NCBI RefSeq assembly: GCF_023898315.1
Contig: NC_064614.1
Location: 704,244,720-704,308,719 of the forward strand
Direction: 5' to 3'
DNA: 64,000 nucleotides
DNA from: Schistocerca nitens
Lineage: Eukaryota; Arthropoda; Insecta; Orthoptera; Acrididae
Shown here: piece by piece, positions 52,600-63,700 of the stretch
Numbering within the stretch: the first letter of the stretch is position 1
How the letters are laid out: the number at the start of each line of letters is the position of its first letter
The notes under the pieces: generated by a model
What the model was told of the DNA's origin: nothing
Database searches by the model: none
What the model saw: only the letters and a program-made list of their open reading frames with translations
Made by a program: the position numbers and the translations under genes

Positions 52600-52980
52600 A
52601 ATAATAACAATAAAAATAATACTAATAACAGAAAGATAGTGCAAGGAGTGAACGAATTCTCTACAATGTAAGCTCACACAGATGGCCGAATAAAGAAAGA
52701 AATCAAAAATAGATTCCTGCATGAAAATTCCTTGGGAAGTGAGTGAGTGAAACGTGCACAGTGGTAAAATATGCAGAGAAGAAAATGGGAGCATTGAAAA
52801 TTCGGTGCTATAGAAGGATATAAAAATTATGTAGAGTGGGTAAAATACTAATTAGAGAGAGACTAAAGAGAATAGGCGTTATACGGAATTCGGAGACCAC
52901 CACCGTCAGACGCAAGAGCAGGTGAGAGGGAAATCTGTGAAGCTTCGCACTGAAGAGGACGGTGGACTGTAAACATTATT
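52600..52980 (+). pseudogene. RTE-like LINE C-terminal scrap
   Basis: GGTGCTATAGAAGGATATAA and GGTAAAATACTAATTAGAGA are decayed versions of the coding around WCYRRMLKI and NEEVLNRI seen intact at 30285-30360. Weak but colinear. Confidence 0.4.
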
Positions 52981-53049
52981 TGGGGCTGTTCTCGATACCT
53001 CTGCTAAATAGTTCTCTATTCTTTTTCCTTTGTTTGTCTTTCAACCATG

Positions 53050-53680
53050 TTATCTAGGAAGTATTATGTCCATTGAATAACATTCACAAAAAGCAAAAAA
53101 GTAATATCCTATGACTACAATATTATTGAGGTACAGTTGTTTCAATTTCTATAGATATCTGGTTGCAACAGTTTGCGAGGATTTGAGGTTAAATGACGGC
53201 AGAGGCTACGTTGTATGTTATTACCGTGTCAGACTGTGGTTCACTCACAGGATATTGTGAAAATGTAGTCAAGCTACAAAGGAGATAGCTTACAAAACAC
53301 TCAATGCGACAATCATAGAATACGGCTGTATGGGACCTGTATCAAATAGGACCGACAGGGGTATTGAACGTTCAGAACGGAAGGCAGCACGTAAGGCCAC
53401 AGCATCGCTCAAACGCTGAAAGACTTGAACTAACAGACGCTCCAAAAAATTGACGTCAACTGTCAAGTGGAAGCGTGCTTATAAAGTTTCAAGAAGCAGT
53501 ATTCAGTGAGAAATCTAGGAATATACTACAGCCCCAACACAGACGGACCGCGAAGACAACTAGACTATTTAAAGAACGCACAATGTCATTTAAGTACCAT
53601 TTACGAATCGAACGGCAAATATGTCTTGAAACGGGAATTGCACTTCATAGTGAATGTATGTATACGTAAGCACCGCGTCC
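53050..53680 (+). pseudogene. Jockey-like LINE RT tail
   Basis: GCTTACAAAACACTCAATGC, then GTATGGGACCTGTATCAAAT and GAACGTTCAGAACGGAAGGC, follow the YKTLV-x-WDPYQ-x-IERVQRRAA order of LINE tails. The open frame 53475-53669 lies in the region after that. 5' truncated and decayed. Confidence 0.55.
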
Positions 53681-53759
53681 CCATCATGGCATTCAACCAA
53701 GAAGAGCGCGAGTGTGGCTACATGAAACGTGCCATCGGATAGGCGGATGACTCATAGAG

Positions 53760-54627
53760 GTTCAAAGTGTTGTAGTTCCCTTAACGAGAGCGCTTTATCG
53801 CCTAAATGTATCGCATAGTTGCTGGGACCACGCACTGCTTGTCTGGTTACACAAGAGCCCTCTGCTTGCACGCTTCACGTGACAGCCCTTGCGGAGCTTG
53901 CCCACACTCATCCGTCTGACTCAGACCAATATGGCGAACACTTAGCAATGCTGGCAGGCCTTTAGGTGCCCACCAGTAAACCCCGGATTCTTTAACAGAT
54001 CCAAGTCCCATGTATAAAGCAGCTTCAAACGTGGTAAACGTGGTTAAGCATGCGAACCAGAAAAAGTCCGAAGAAGATTTGAAATTAAGTGTAAAGTTTG
54101 TTGGAAGTCAACAAATGCTCTCATCATTAAACTCTAGTCCAGGTAATCTGCACTCCGTTTTACACAAAAGCTAGTTTTTCACACATCTCAGAGTTTACGA
54201 AGTCATATCTCCTAAACTGCGTGTCGAACAGTGACATTTTTTTGCAGGTACGTACAGCAATATACGCGGATACTGTCTGCAAAATGTGTTTTGAATAAAG
54301 TTAGTAGTAAAGAAGTAATAAATTACAACGCCATGCCTGAAGCTGAAATGTAGTAAGCGACAAACTTTTTCCTTTTAACGTCTTGTGTGTGGGGGGGGGG
54401 GGGGCAGAGGAGGGGGGGGGGAGGTACCAGCAAGAAAAGCTTTCGAAAAAGTTTTGATATTAATCCTAAAGTTTGTCGGAAGTCAGCAAGTGCTCACAAT
54501 CTCAAATACTAGATGAATAAGTCTCAATTAATTGCGCATCATTAGTCACGCAGTCTTAAGACATATACCCAGTTTCTAATCGTAATACTTTTTGTCTTAG
54601 TGTGTTACACCTTTAACATAACATTGT
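53760..54627. other. No gene; G-run and diverged direct repeat
   Basis: G-run at 54391-54421. Two segments, about 54069-54150 and 54445-54520, share AAAGTTTGT-GGAAGTCA-CAA-TGCTC in order. Unassigned. Confidence 0.45.
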
Positions 54628-55740
54628 ACAGGGTGATCAATCGTTAACGTAACGGCTTGCGGATGGCCGGCGTGAGCCACAACATGACCGCAATAAATAT
54701 AGTACGGTTTGTCGCTTCAGTTATTTCTAACATACGTAATATAAATACTTGAAAAGTAAATTACTCACTTATATTATGCAGGGAGATGCTGGAACTGCCT
54801 CCTTTCGTTATTCAGGCATTTGTTACACCTGCTTAGTAAATTGCTCGTTACACTCTGCTGTTCTCTCTGAGAAATGGCAGCAGTTTTTGACAAATATTAG
54901 TTTTATGTTTGTCTAAAGTCTGTGGATTTGATGTGCAAACTTTCTCTTTTAATGACCCCCAGAGATATTAATCGCAGGCGGTTAAATCGGGTGAAGTAAT
55001 AAGCGATATGTTGTTGGTGATGACCCTGTCTTTGAACACGACACGAATTTCCTATAATGAGAAGTTTGCTGTATGTGTCGTCGCAGAGTCCTGCTGAAAG
55101 ATCGAGAAACAACGTTCTATCTCAGTTAATTGGCCGAAAAAGACCACAAAATGTTTTGCACATATCTCTCACTCTTAACTGTTTCCTGAAAAAAATAGGG
55201 CCTATTATTCTCTCATTGCTAATAGGGCAGCGCACTCCTATTTTGTCATCATGCAGGGATGCCTCGTGGGTTTCAGAACTCCAATAAAGGTTGTTTTGTG
55301 AATTAACATATCCAGTTAGGAAGAATGGTTATTCGCCCGAAAAGGGACATAGGTGAGGGTCAATGTATCCATCATGCACGTTGTTCAAACTCCATTGACT
55401 TTTTACAGGGTCACCCAGATTAAGTTCTTGCACTGCAGTTAATTTATAGGGCTGTAACTTCAGTACCTTTGTAGCCGTTTGGACAGACCCATACGAAAAT
55501 CCCATTTGCTGAGAAAGACGCCGAACTGACTCTATTAGATCTTTCCAGAGAATGCCCAATGTTACCCAGAGTTTCTTCTGTGAGTACTGTACGCAATGGT
55601 CTATATTTCCTGTCAAGAACACTTCCTGTTTCAGGAAGTTTATTTACGAATCGATGAATCATACTCCGAACATCAGGAAATTCCTCTGACCTGTACACAC
55701 GCGTGAGTCATACCTGAATACCTGTAAGGATTGATCATTC
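54628..55740 (-). pseudogene. Mariner-like transposase remnant
   Basis: On the minus strand the N-terminal frames (55698-55444 and 55622-55329) have FVNKLPETGSVLDRKYRPLR then TEETLGNIG and RRLSQQMGFSYGSVQTATKV. This is the paired HTH of insect mariner-like transposases of the same broad group as the gene at 8963. The C-terminal region near 54905-55112 is strongly decayed. The left edge starts CAGGGTGATCAATCGTTAAC, a possible TIR. Confidence 0.7.
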
Positions 55741-57341
55741 TGCAGCTCTTAATGAGCAGATCATGACAGCATTTTAAATTCGGTCAATAATTATATGATA
55801 TATTGGAAATCTACCGTTTGTTGCCCCAGGAAGCAGTTAGACAGCAACCTGCAAGTGTAGTCGTGGAAGCCGGCACGTTCCCTACCTCAAACTGTTTAGT
55901 GAGGCATTACCTGTTTTCTGTTTGGGTTTTACACGTTTCTACTTAGATGTCATTTGAGTTCTTGTGGACCGCCTAATCAGCTGCTTGCAAGCTCTGCGTT
56001 TGTGCAGTGCACTCTTGGAGTGCGAGCACACAGGGACTTCGCCCTCAGTAATCACAAGTAGGTTATCTTAGTGTCGTAGATACGGTAGTGAATTCGATCA
56101 GGGCAAATCATTGATAAGTAATTGGTGTGCTCCCTTAGGGTGCTAACTGGACGAAATGGTGAATCCAAAGTAAGCTTCTTCCTGTATTCCATTAGTAAAA
56201 AATTAATGCTGCCTCTCCGGCATCCAGGGAGGCAATCAGTTCCTCCCGTTAATATGGACCGACACACGGTTCATTGATTCCGAATGGGATTAACTCGTGA
56301 AGAAAATAAAACACCAAGTGCGAACGTAACTTGGGTTTTATTTTATTTCTGTTGTTTATTTGGCTCGAGTTTGTTGAACCATTCTTCCAACGGCAATACA
56401 GAGAAAACAGAGTAAAAAGAATGTGATGGTTTCAGAGTATTTTACAGTATACACACAGGCGTAATAATTACAGTTAAAGGATCTTGCCATGATACCAACT
56501 GTAGACAAGAAAGAATAAAAAAATACGTATTGGAGGCCATACACCTAGAGTTAGAGCGTTTATGTAACCACTGAACATCAAATTTCGAAACGCACGCTAC
56601 CAACTCGTATAAAATCGAAGAAGTGCTTTTTATATTTGAATATCTTCATGACAACAAAAAACCCGTAGTAATTTCTGGTAAGAGCACCTTCACTTTCACA
56701 GGGTTTTGCAGTAAGCGGTTTCGCCGTGCGTCGAAGAATCTGCAGGAAAACAGACTCGTTTATTTTTAGTTTGGCGCGCAGTGCAGTTGATCGCTTCAGT
56801 GACTGAGGAGTGAGCATGCCGTAAGGTCGATCCCTGATACTACAAAATAATTTTCTTCGGTGGAAGGACTGAGAAGGGTTAAGGTCTCGTGAGATACTCA
56901 ATGCGAATTCGACAGAGAAGTAGCGATTCTGAAAGCCAGAGAAACTTTGGTTGGAAACCAAGCAATCATAAAAGTCCCATATTAGTAAGAACTTAAGGAG
57001 TTGTAACGATGCTGAAATCAATTCCAGTCCGAGGAAAAGCAAACCTAGGCACAGAAAGGAGACCAGCGAAATATTTTCATTCCTTGCACACCACGTGTTT
57101 ATGTAGAGTAATTAATCAAGTACAGCTGCTTGTGAACTAACCCGTTGGACATCGTTAGAGTATCTTGTAAATCATTTTTGTAACTTGGCAGTTTCTAACG
57201 ATCCTGTCAATATCTTAAATATTTAACTTGATTTTTCAGATCTGCAAATATACCACGTCACAAGCAGAGGACGAGGAAATAGAAAAAGTATATGAGGATA
57301 TTGAACGTGTAATTAAGTATATAAAGAAGGGTGATACTCTA
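55741..57341. other. No gene recognised
   Basis: Longest frame is 57042-56578 (154 codons, minus), without recognisable domain, compositionally ordinary and lacking context. I see no repeat edges in this 1.6 kb, the longest unassigned block here apart from 61.4-62.8 kb. It could be unique host sequence. Confidence 0.4.
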
Positions 57342-57521
57342 CACTGGTGCCCAAAATTAAAGCGACGAAAGGAAATTTTGGAACGTTGCGTTTATTTTGC
57401 CATAAGATAGTGTAAACAGGTGACAGTAAAGTAAAAACAATGTGATGAATACAGAATGGAAACAACTGCAACATGCATAACGGTAGACAAATATGTTCTT
57501 CCTTTTTTCTAACTTAACGGG

Positions 57522-57524
<3 letters not shown>

Positions 57525-57557
<33 letters not shown>
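57525..57557. repeat. (AC)n microsatellite
   Basis: About 16 AC units inside the Tc1-like element, just beyond the transposase 3' end. Confidence 0.95.
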
Positions 57558-57560
<3 letters not shown>

Positions 57561-57572
57561 TCCGACAACTGG

Positions 57573-58351
57573 TTAATGTGCTGAGTGTGGGGTGTGACCA
57601 CTTCTAACAGCAATACAGGCCTGACAACGACGGGGCATGCTGTGAATGATGTTGTCAGTCTCATGTTGGAGGTAGTAACGCCCATTCTTCCTACAGAGAT
57701 GCTCGCAGTCTTGGAGAGTGGTTGGTGGATGCTGTTGTGATGCAAGCCGCCTCCCTAGTGGATCCCAGACATGATCTATGAAGATCAAATCGGCAGAGCG
57801 AGCAGGCCACGCCATGCGTGCAATATCTTCCGTTTCCAAGAAAACATCAACCACCAGTGTTCTGTGACGTCGAACGTTATCGCCCATTAATACAACGTCT
57901 GGGCACACAGCACTTCGCAACAACCGCAGATGAGGTCCCAACATCTCGTCAGGATACCTGAGAGCAGTTAAACCTTGCCGAGTCACCCGTATAATTTCAT
58001 GAAGAGGGGTTCGTGTGCTAAACATAATCCCTACCCACGCCATTAGGAAACCTCCTCGATCTTGGTATCTTGGGTCCCGAAATCGTTTCCCACGTTCCCT
58101 CCAGATGTGAATCTATCGAGAAACTCTCCGGGCTAAATCGGGACGCATCTGTGAAAGCAACATTGGCCCACTGGTCGACTGTGAAGACGAGTCAGAGGTA
58201 GACATACAGCACGTCTCGGACAGTAAAGGCCTCTCTGCTGAAGCCTTCTGCACACCGTTGGACTCGATGTAACATGCCCAGTGGCTGCTGCGAGCTCACA
58301 TGCCAACTGCCGTGCTGTACTAAGGCGATACTGTTGTGCTCTTACAGCCAA
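57573..58351 (-). pseudogene. Tc1-like transposase, degenerate
   Basis: The HTH part (58351-58133) has STARQLACELAAATGHVTSS. The catalytic C-terminal frame (58043-57573) has VGIMFSTRTPLH, VLMGDNVRRHRTLVVDVFLE (second Asp) and WPARSADLIFIDHVWDPLGR, where the third catalytic Glu has become Asp. The first Asp region between the frames is lost or shifted. Inactive. Confidence 0.85.
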
Positions 58352-58427
58352 ATAAACGGTCCTCTAATCATCTTCTTCTAATGTCCGTGCTTGCAATGAA
58401 AATAGAACGAGGAATTCCGCCTTGTGG

Positions 58428-58619
58428 GCCGGCCGGGGTGGCCGAGCGGTTCTAGGCGCTACAGTCTGGAACCGTGCGACCGCTACGGTCGCAGGTTCGA
58501 ATCCTGCCTCGGGCATGGATGTGTGTGATGTCCGTAGGTTAGTTAGGTTTAAGTAGTTCTAAGTTCTAGGGGACTGATGACCTCAGAAGTTAAGTCCCAT
58601 AGTGCTCAGAGCCATTTTT
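58428..58619 (+). mobile_element. SINE-A with 16-bp target duplication
   Basis: Complete SINE-A, flanked by GAATTCCGCCTTGTGG at 58412-58427 and 58620-58635. Inserted in the 5' part of the Tc1-like element. Confidence 0.97.
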
Positions 58620-59089
58620 GAATTCCGCCTTGTGGAAGACACCTTTTTCTGTTTTGTTTTACCCAGACATGTTTCAGCACTTTTTGTGCTATCTTCAATG
58701 GGTTATTTTTTATTTTCTTACTTACATGATGCTATTGGACATTTGTGGTGGTAGCTAGTCTGCCACGCAATCTGCAACTTCTCATGGTTTTGATGTTGTG
58801 CTTTGTCATATGTTGTTGGCGAATTGAAGATGCTGATTTGGTGAACTGTGGCCGCTTGACACTGCACTGTGGATGTGGGGCTACCAGGGGAACACTATCT
58901 CATTTCATAGTGCCCTGTCGTCATGGTTGGCGTTGTCCGGAATGCCATCTTCCTTGTAGAACACTATCGTTCGGACATCTGGTTGACAGTTAGTATGATT
59001 ATATCGAGGATTAAACAATGGACGGGGAAATAATGGTTTGTTGTTTTAATTTTAGACACCAGTGTATTAAACATGAGCAACTGAAAAGC

Positions 59090-59540
59090 TGTAGTAGGAA
59101 AAGGGATAAAAGTTAGAGTTGTGTGAGAATATGGGCTTGGTAGTAGGTATGAGAGAGGAGAAAGACTATGTGAGTCCTGCAGTGAACTTCAGTTTGAGGA
59201 GTGCACTGACCAGAAATCGCAAGAGGAGGAGGTATATTTGGAGACACGTAAAATTGCAGCCGGATTACATCATGCTTCGACAGACATTCCGAAATCAGAT
59301 ATTGAATTCTAAGATGTAACCAGGTGCAGGTATAGAAGAGAAGACTGAAGTTTACGAGATTCTCCCGGAAGAATCAATACGGAAAGAAATGGGATAATGA
59401 ATTACTGAGGAATACGGACAGGTGTTTGAGGTTCTCTGAAGATCTATATACCGCCATAATGAACACCAAATTAGGCAGTTCATGTGAAGAGCGAAGGACA
59501 TCTCTAATTAGAGCACAGAAAGTGAATAGAAAAACGTAGG
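59090..59540 (+). repeat. Possible retroelement remnant
   Basis: Purine-rich sequence with short charged frames (RNRKRRRYIWRHVKLQ). It resembles LINE untranslated or inter-ORF sequence in composition but carries no diagnostic motif. Confidence 0.25.
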
Positions 59541-59555
59541 TACAACGAATGCACG

Positions 59556-59601
59556 GTTCCAGACTGTAGCGCCTAGAACCGCTCGACCACTCCGGCCGGC
59601 T
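59556..59601 (-). repeat. SINE-A head fragment
   Basis: 46 bp matching only the first part of SINE-A (GCCGGCCGGAGTGGTCGAGC to CAGTCTGGAACC on the minus strand). The B box and body are absent. Confidence 0.85.
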
Positions 59602-60145
59602 AACTGTGATGTAACTGGCAAAACGTCTGAGCAGCTAGAGGCTAAATAAATACAATAAAAATAACAATAAGATATATCAAATGTATTAATACACTAGTAA
59701 CGATGATATTAATATGTTTACATCAGTGTCTGGTATATAAGAGAAATACAGCATTTGAAAAGGTATAGTCCAAAAACTTGAGAAATAGTAAATCAGTTTA
59801 TTTAAGTACTGTAGTAGCAATAAAATGAAAATCAGAATTTGCACAATATGAAATCGAAGTGTGTATTCAGCATATCAGTATTTCACTTAGCACTACGATT
59901 GTAGAAACAGATCTTCAGACTACGGCTACGCGAACGTGTAAGTGAGGAGACGGGGCCATTTTGACCTTCATTCGAGAAGTCAATCTTGCTGTTATTCTTT
60001 GGAGGATGTTGTCTTTCCTTTTCTGCATTGGTTTACTTAATTACCAGTGGTTTGACAGATTCTGCGAACCTGCTGATGTCAGCAGGCATTATCAGACTGT
60101 GAGTGGGCGACTTAATCTGGTTAGAAGATCCTCTGCAGCCAAGCC
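59602..60145. other. No gene recognised
   Basis: AT-rich, unassigned. Confidence 0.45.
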
Positions 60146-60158
60146 CTTCCAGATGAGG

Positions 60159-60341
60159 TGTGTGTGAAATCTTATGGGACTTAACTGCTAAGGTCAGATA
60201 AGGTCATCAGTCCCTAAGCTTACACAATACTTAACCTAAATTATCCTAAGGACAAACACCCATGCCCGAGAGAGGACTCGAACCTCCAGCCGCACAGTCC
60301 ATGACTGCAGCGCCTAAGACCGCTCGGCTAATCCCGCGCGG
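60159..60341 (-). mobile_element. SINE-B with 13-bp target duplication
   Basis: Minus-strand SINE-B with head CCGCGCGGGATTAGCCGAGC. Flanked by CTTCCAGATGAGG at 60146-60158 and 60342-60354. A small internal duplication AAGGTCAG-ATAAGGTCATCAG (60191-60210) is present. Part of the anticodon/variable-arm region seen in the other SINE-B copy is missing. Confidence 0.95.
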
Positions 60342-60444
60342 CTTCCAGATGAGGAACTGACTGAAATATGTCGTGCGTTAAACATAGCTTGTAATGTTCA
60401 ACAGTCCCTTTCCATTCTTGAGACGTTTACTTTTCATATTACTG

Positions 60445-60680
60445 TCCTCGCGGTTTGGGGGTTAGCGTTGCTGACTCTCGATCAAGGAGCCCTGGGCTCG
60501 ATCCCCGGCCGGGTGTTCTCCGCTCGGAACTGGGTGTGTATGTTATTCTCATCATCATTTCTTCGTCATCGACATGCAAGCCGCCCAAGTGGCGTCAAAT
60601 AATACGACTTTCACCAGGCGGCCGAACTGCCCAGAAAAGGACTCCAGGTCAAATATGTCATACGCAGACATTTTTTAAAA
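60445..60680 (+). mobile_element. tRNA-headed SINE (relative of the 13035 copy)
   Basis: Head CTCGCGGTTTGGGGGTTAGC, B box GGGCTCGATCCCCGG, then GTGTTCTCCGCTCGGAACTG, CATCATCATTTCTTCGTCAT and GTGGCGTCAAATAATACG. Ends near 60680 before an A/T-rich tail. Confidence 0.7.
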
Positions 60681-60778
60681 ATTTTTTCTTTATTCTCCGT
60701 AATCTAGTTGAGAAATTTGGAAATTAACATATGTAAAAATGTAAACGGTGTTACTAAAATGAACTCTTTTTTTTGGGC

Positions 60779-60794
60779 GGGGGGGGGGGGGGGG
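60779..60794. repeat. Poly-G run
   Basis: Sixteen consecutive G residues following TTTTGGGC. Confidence 0.9.
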
Positions 60795-60839
60795 CGGGTG
60801 TCGTGACCACCACCCGCCCCTTTTACCTCGGATCCGTGC

Positions 60840-61310
60840 TTGCAGTGCCGCTGTTCTGAAAATAGGAATCGCCAGCCGCAGTCGCTTAGGTCAACGTGTC
60901 TGGCATTGGTGTTACGGGGGTAGTGCGGATTAAAGTACCATTTCCGGAAAAAGTCGTGTCTAATTCCGTGCCGCGGCCTGCGCTGAGTGACGTCGTCACG
61001 TGCCGGCGCGGCGCGACGTCACGGCCGGCGGTCTCGCGTGGCGCACGCCTGTGGGCGGCGCGGACGCAGGTGCGCGGTACGCGCTCAACACGTGGCCGGC
61101 GCAACGTGAAGCTGGCTGCCCGCGATCAATACCTGCGCGGCCCACGCCGCCTGCGCACGCACCGCCGCCCACATCGACCTGGCGACGCGCCGGTTGCAGC
61201 CGCGGCCTTGACCTTTTTCTCTGCCGCCCCCGGCCCACTCTGCCCTTCCCTGCGGGTTCAGCGGCCCGCCCACGCAACCGCGCCTCCTCACGTGTTCCAT
61301 CCTTTATTAA
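60840..61310. promoter_or_regulatory. CpG-rich island with CRE/E-box cluster
   Basis: The strongest CpG-rich block in the window. It includes TGACGTCGTCACGTG (60988-61002), GACGTCAC (61015-61022) and further CACGTG sites near 61091 and 61289. Open frames on both strands (up to 173 codons) are explained by scarcity of stops in GC-rich DNA. It could be the promoter of a host gene or noncoding RNA. No exon is recognised on either side. Confidence 0.45.
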
Positions 61311-62853
61311 CATATGCCACTGTCCGCACAGCGGATTACTTTGTGGGCACGTGCCAGGCTAGACGGCAAAAATTCCTTACTCAGTCTACTATCGAAATCT
61401 GGCTTCTGCGTTTGTAGCTGATGTCGCAATCGTAGCAGCTAACCACTTATTTCACGTAACATCCCCTCCCCGCAACCCGAGAGACGCGAGCTGTGTTCTG
61501 TGCATAGTAACATTCTTTTAACTACAAATATTTCCTCCCCGACTTAAGTTTGCCGAAACTTGATTTCAACAGACGATTATTATATTCCAGTATAAAAGTA
61601 TCTGAAGCTGCCATTACTCTCAACTTTCGCGTGCCTCATTTAGTTGGCCGGCCTAACCTTTTGCGTAACACGTTTCCGCTTAAACGGATTCGTTGTACTG
61701 AAAGCAGAGATCTTTTACTGTCTGATTGCGTAAGGCAATAGAAGAAAATTAACAAACTGTACACAGTAACCAATCACAACATGATATGTTAATTCCATAC
61801 AACCCGTTTCGAGGCTCTGTACCTCCTCTTCAGTTCTTCTATGAAGTATTGTGCTTCGAAAAATGTAATAAATTATTATATTTTAAATTTTACTTGGTTA
61901 TTTTTATAATGGTTTCTCTCTACTGTATACGAATGAGGACGGACTGCTCGAGCTCTGAGTGGCAGAAACGGAATTTATATGTTTCGTATCTTAACCTCAG
62001 TCTGTCACTTTTTACGTGACTGTTGCTAGCGAGGTTGTAGTCATTAATCATTCAGACTGGTTTTACCAGAATGTCAGTCCTATCTTGATCTACATTCGAG
62101 AGTCTGAATAGAAAAGAAGGGTACAGTGTTAAATTATTGCTCTGTGTACTACAACAGAAGTGGACAAGCAACCTTGAATCTGCAGGTATTAAAGTGAGAA
62201 ATTGTGTAAATCATATCCACGGAGGGCAGTATCCTAGTTAATAGGCAATTGGTTCAACCAAGGAATTAGACTTACCATTATCAATTTTTTCATGTGGGGT
62301 ACCACAGCCGTAAACTTGACAATGAACAGTGCCATGGTTCCATCTCGATCATTGCTTGATTAATAAGTACACTATATTACATTCCGCACGATTGGCTGTA
62401 AGCTGCTTGTAGTCGTGTATAATACGACAGGCACAGTACCGGTACCGTACAGGGGATCACCCGATCCTAAACACCAGTGTAGTGGTACTGCTTCAGGAGC
62501 AGTTTTTCGGCTCGTAGCTAAAATCTTTCGTTTGTAGATGAACTATCATTGCTATGTTCTTATTGCAAATGTAAATCTCGTAACTGCTTTTGGTGCGGAA
62601 ACCCAGAGGGATTCAACGTCCAAAATCGTACCCAATGGTGATCTTTCTTTACGAAGTGTGGCTGTTGTACATGACGTGCAGTTTTTATATAAATTGTTTC
62701 AGAGTTAGCTACAAAATATTTTATTTGGATTATGCAGGACGTGTTTCTTCACTAAAATATTATTTCGGCTATGACGCCATTGTCATGTGTACTTGTTAAT
62801 GTTTCGTTTAATAAAACTTACTTACGTCTATGTGTGTTTCACATAAAACTGTA
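61311..62853. other. No gene recognised
   Basis: AT-rich sequence with short frames only. If the island to the left is a promoter, a first exon could lie here or to its left, but none is demonstrable by eye. Confidence 0.4.
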
Positions 62854-62921
62854 TTTTACTTGCGCCATGGTGGAGTAACGAAACTGTTTTATAATTTTAC
62901 TTGCGCCATGGTGGAGTAACG
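62854..62921. repeat. 27-bp sequence repeated in tandem, period 41
   Basis: TTTTACTTGCGCCATGGTGG then AGTAACG occurs at 62854-62880 and again, without change, at 62895-62921. AAACTGT words precede both. Confidence 0.95.
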
Positions 62922-63012
62922 TTCATAATGCATCTTGAAACGGATATCTGTCTTGTGACAATTTGTATGAATCACGTAATTTCGTCTGTATAGAATGACA
63001 GAGAAAATGTCA

Positions 63013-63214
63013 AAAAAATGGTTCAAATGGCTCTGAGCACTATGGGACTCAACTGCTGAGGTCATTAGTCCCCTAGAACTTAGAACTAGTTAAACCTAAC
63101 TAACCTAAGGACATCACAAACATCCATGCCCGAGGCAGGATTCGAACCTGCGACCGTAGCGGTCCTGCGGTTCCAGACTGCAGCGCCTTTAACCGCACGG
63201 CCACTTCGGCCGGC
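63013..63214 (-). mobile_element. SINE-A with 11-bp target duplication
   Basis: Full SINE-A, minus strand, flanked by AGAAAATGTCA at 63002-63012 and 63215-63225. Same subtype as the copies at 11688 and 37042 (head with GGTTAAAGGCGCTGCAGTCT). Confidence 0.95.
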
Positions 63215-63467
63215 AGAAAATGTCAGTTCTCGCTCCTGTGATGCTTTACGTTTACACAGAAAAACGCATCTCTGACGTTCACGGAACTTTTTTTATTTAC
63301 TTATCGTTAATGAATTTCCCCCCCTTCATCCAAAATTTTGTACCGAAGCTCTTGATGCGTTGCACAAAATTAGATTTTGCTTTCACTTTTATGCTTTCCT
63401 CCAGAGATACATAAAGCATCATAGGAGAGAGAACTGTCACTTTATTTGTCAAAAATAATATTCTGTA

Positions 63468-63700
63468 CATCTACATCTACATCCATACTCCGCAAGCCAC
63501 CTGACGGTGTGTGGCGGAGGGTACCTTGAGTACCTCTATCGGTTTTCCCTTCTATTCCAGTCTCGTATTGTTCGTGGAAAGAAGGATTGTCGGTATGCCT
63601 CTGTGTGGGCTCTAATCTCTCTGATTTTATCCTCATGGTCTCTTCGCGAGATATACGTAGGAGGGAGCAATATACTGCTTGACTCCTCGGCAGTGTGCGA
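63468..63700 (-). mobile_element. LINE 3' end (Jockey/CR1-type)
   Basis: A CTACATCTACATC tail at 63468-63482 is the complement of a (GATGTA)n 3' end. Reading leftward on the minus strand, it is preceded by the ORF2 C-terminus with a FHEQYETGIE-type SFHE tail. Sequence right of about 63690 no longer matches, so the copy is severely 5' truncated. Confidence 0.8.

Larger units (their letters stand above)
57342..59064 (-). mobile_element. Tc1-like transposon with nested SINE-A
   Basis: Inverted ends CACTGGTGCCCAAAATTAAA (57342) and its mirror GTTTTAATTTTAGACACCAG to 59064, with TA at 57340-57341 and 59065-59066. It is about 1.5 kb without the SINE. A (CA)n array lies at 57525-57557, inside the element. 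Confidence 0.85.

Noticed and set aside
56578..57042. 154-codon minus-strand frame
   Set aside because: No recognisable domain, no context and ordinary composition; retained only as an unassigned region.
57525..57557. CA array considered as a CRISPR-like or satellite array
   Set aside because: Simple dinucleotide microsatellite without spacers; the window also looks eukaryotic.
60896..61417. 173-codon open frame in the CpG island
   Set aside because: Overlapping long frames on both strands, Arg/Pro/Ala-rich, are explained by few stop codons in GC-rich DNA. No domain or splice evidence.
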